The notes below the pieces were generated by a model, which did no database searches, had not been told where the DNA came from, and saw only the letters and a list, made by a program, of their open reading frames with translations. The translations under genes and the position numbers were made by a program. From Cardinalis cardinalis (lineage: Eukaryota > Chordata > Aves > Passeriformes > Cardinalidae), in contig JACDOX010000023.1 of assembly GCA_014549065.1 (NCBI GenBank), positions 1,491,980-1,555,979 on the forward strand: 64,000 nt of DNA, read 5' to 3'. Of the stretch, positions 63,101 through 64,000 are shown piece by piece (positions within the stretch are counted from its first letter, which is position 1; the number at the start of each line of letters is the position of its first letter).

Positions 63101-64000
63101 GTATCCCTTGGCTGAGGAACAAACCAATTTGAATTGAATACTTTATGCTGGAACAGGGAATCCAGTATTTCTCTGGGGTGGGCTGTGGCTGAAGTTGTTC
63201 ACTTTGTCCTACATTCTGGAGTGAATGTCCAGAGAGATGATTTCACGTAGCTCTATAATAAATGACATTTGGAAGAAGCTCCTTCAGGAATGCTAAAAAT
63301 ATCTTGCTCTATTTAGGTTTTTTTTCCTGTTTTAAGCAGGTCAGATGGCTTGACAGAAAGAATTTTTTGAAAATAAGAAAAGAAAATGGAGGTGTGCATC
63401 CTTGCATCTACAGTAGGAGTATAGGAAATTACTGTCAAGAAAAATNTGTACCCTTTTTACTGTAATGGTATCTTTGGGACTTGATTTACAGTAGCCTTTG
63501 TCCTTTCCTCAAGTAGGCATATTAAGGACAAGGTTTTTCTGTCTTGTGTTTTTCCAGGCATCACTAACATCCATGGTCATTTGCAATGTATTTCCTATAT
63601 TTCCCTTCCATGTACAGCAGCAGAGTGTGGATACACTGAACTATGGCATCATTATCAGGAAAAAGGTGGGGGTCACACTCTCCCTGACCTTACACCTCTC
63701 AGTGCAAGAGGCTGCTGTAACTACATGTTCTGGTCAGATTTCAGAGTTCATATGGAAAGAAAGAATTTATTCCTCTTGTGAAAGAACAGATGGTGTGTGA
63801 ATACTGACATACAGCTCACAGTAGACCCTCTTAGGCCCTGCTCAAGAGGTCGGACTGTATGTGAACATTGTCATAAAGTTCACTGCAAGGGACAGGTACA
63901 GGTGTGTGGGGGGGTATGTTCGCTTAAGGGAGTGGTGGCCTGGTTTGAAGTAAGGATAACCAAGAGGATTATTGGAAAAATTTGGAGGCCTANACATCTA
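60188..64000. other. Gene-free AT-rich stretch
   Basis: No exon or mobile element was recognised. An 'aataaaactcc' string near 60385 resembles a poly(A) signal without other support. A/C-rich sequence lies near 61130. A weak imperfect repeat pair sits at 63793-63823 and 63857-63887. G-rich 'tgtgtgggggggtatg' lies near 63903. Confidence 0.55.
63793..63887. repeat. Imperfect direct repeat, 64-bp spacing
   Basis: gtgtgtgaatactgacatac (from 63793) and gtatgtgaacattgtcataa (from 63857) align over about 31 bases with roughly three-quarters identity. They share 'tgtgaa', 'cata' and 'tcac' words. This may be an old tandem duplication or part of a decayed repeat. Confidence 0.45.

Noticed and set aside
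1..64000. Conserved microRNA precursors
   Set aside because: I compared by eye with mature sequences I know (let-7, miR-1, 7, 9, 17-92, 30, 124, 125, 128, 137, 153, 190, 200) and found no match; a proper search was not possible.

Overview
This window looks like non-coding nuclear DNA from a bird. The evidence is a scatter of CR1 LINE (non-LTR retrotransposon) remnants. Two of them have the avian-type 3' end with short 'attctgtg'-like terminal repeats. The overall repeat load is low, the DNA is AT-rich, and I see no operon, ribosome-binding site or dense ORF layout. I cannot assign a species. Isolated single N characters recur throughout, roughly forty in the first 15 kb. They look like ambiguity codes at heterozygous or uncertain positions. 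One 120-N gap lies inside a minisatellite.

I found no protein-coding exon that I can name, and no rRNA, tRNA, CRISPR array or intact mobile element. The open reading frames are short, overlap in several frames and carry no recognisable domain, except where they run through dead CR1 ORF2 sequence or through the minisatellite. The window is best read as intergenic DNA or one very large intron.

Layout: 1-6.4 kb is plain AT-rich sequence with one GC-rich patch. A plus-strand CR1 3' end sits at 6.4-6.6 kb and an ORF2 remnant on the minus strand at 10.6-11.3 kb. An exact 90-bp tandem duplication anchored on poly-T lies at 12.8-13.0 kb, and a pair of NF-kB-like motifs at 13.65 kb. A TATA-containing, GC-richer block with a 59-codon ORF lies at 15.6-16.0 kb. 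Two outward-facing CR1 tails lie at 17.3-18.0 kb. An ancient tRNA-derived (MIR-like) SINE lies at 24.7 kb, and a TATA-containing, promoter- or enhancer-like block at 26.6-27.4 kb. An old minus-strand CR1 tail lies at 32.9-33.2 kb, and a plus-strand CR1 ORF2 piece at 34.7-35.1 kb. A 45-bp minisatellite with the gap and a CpG-dense flank lies at 36.6-37.0 kb. A short ORF ending in a stop behind a good splice acceptor lies at 43.3-43.5 kb (minus strand). A CpG-retaining block that resembles a conserved regulatory element lies at 45.3-45.8 kb. A hairpin presenting AATAAA in its loop lies at 47.43 kb. A CTCF-like motif lies at 50.44 kb. Small local duplications lie at 60.1 and 63.8 kb.

Nothing here amounts to a multi-gene system. 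The best leads are the candidate regulatory blocks, the hairpin polyadenylation signal, the paired kB motifs and the minisatellite with its CpG-dense edge. All are inferences from sequence alone.
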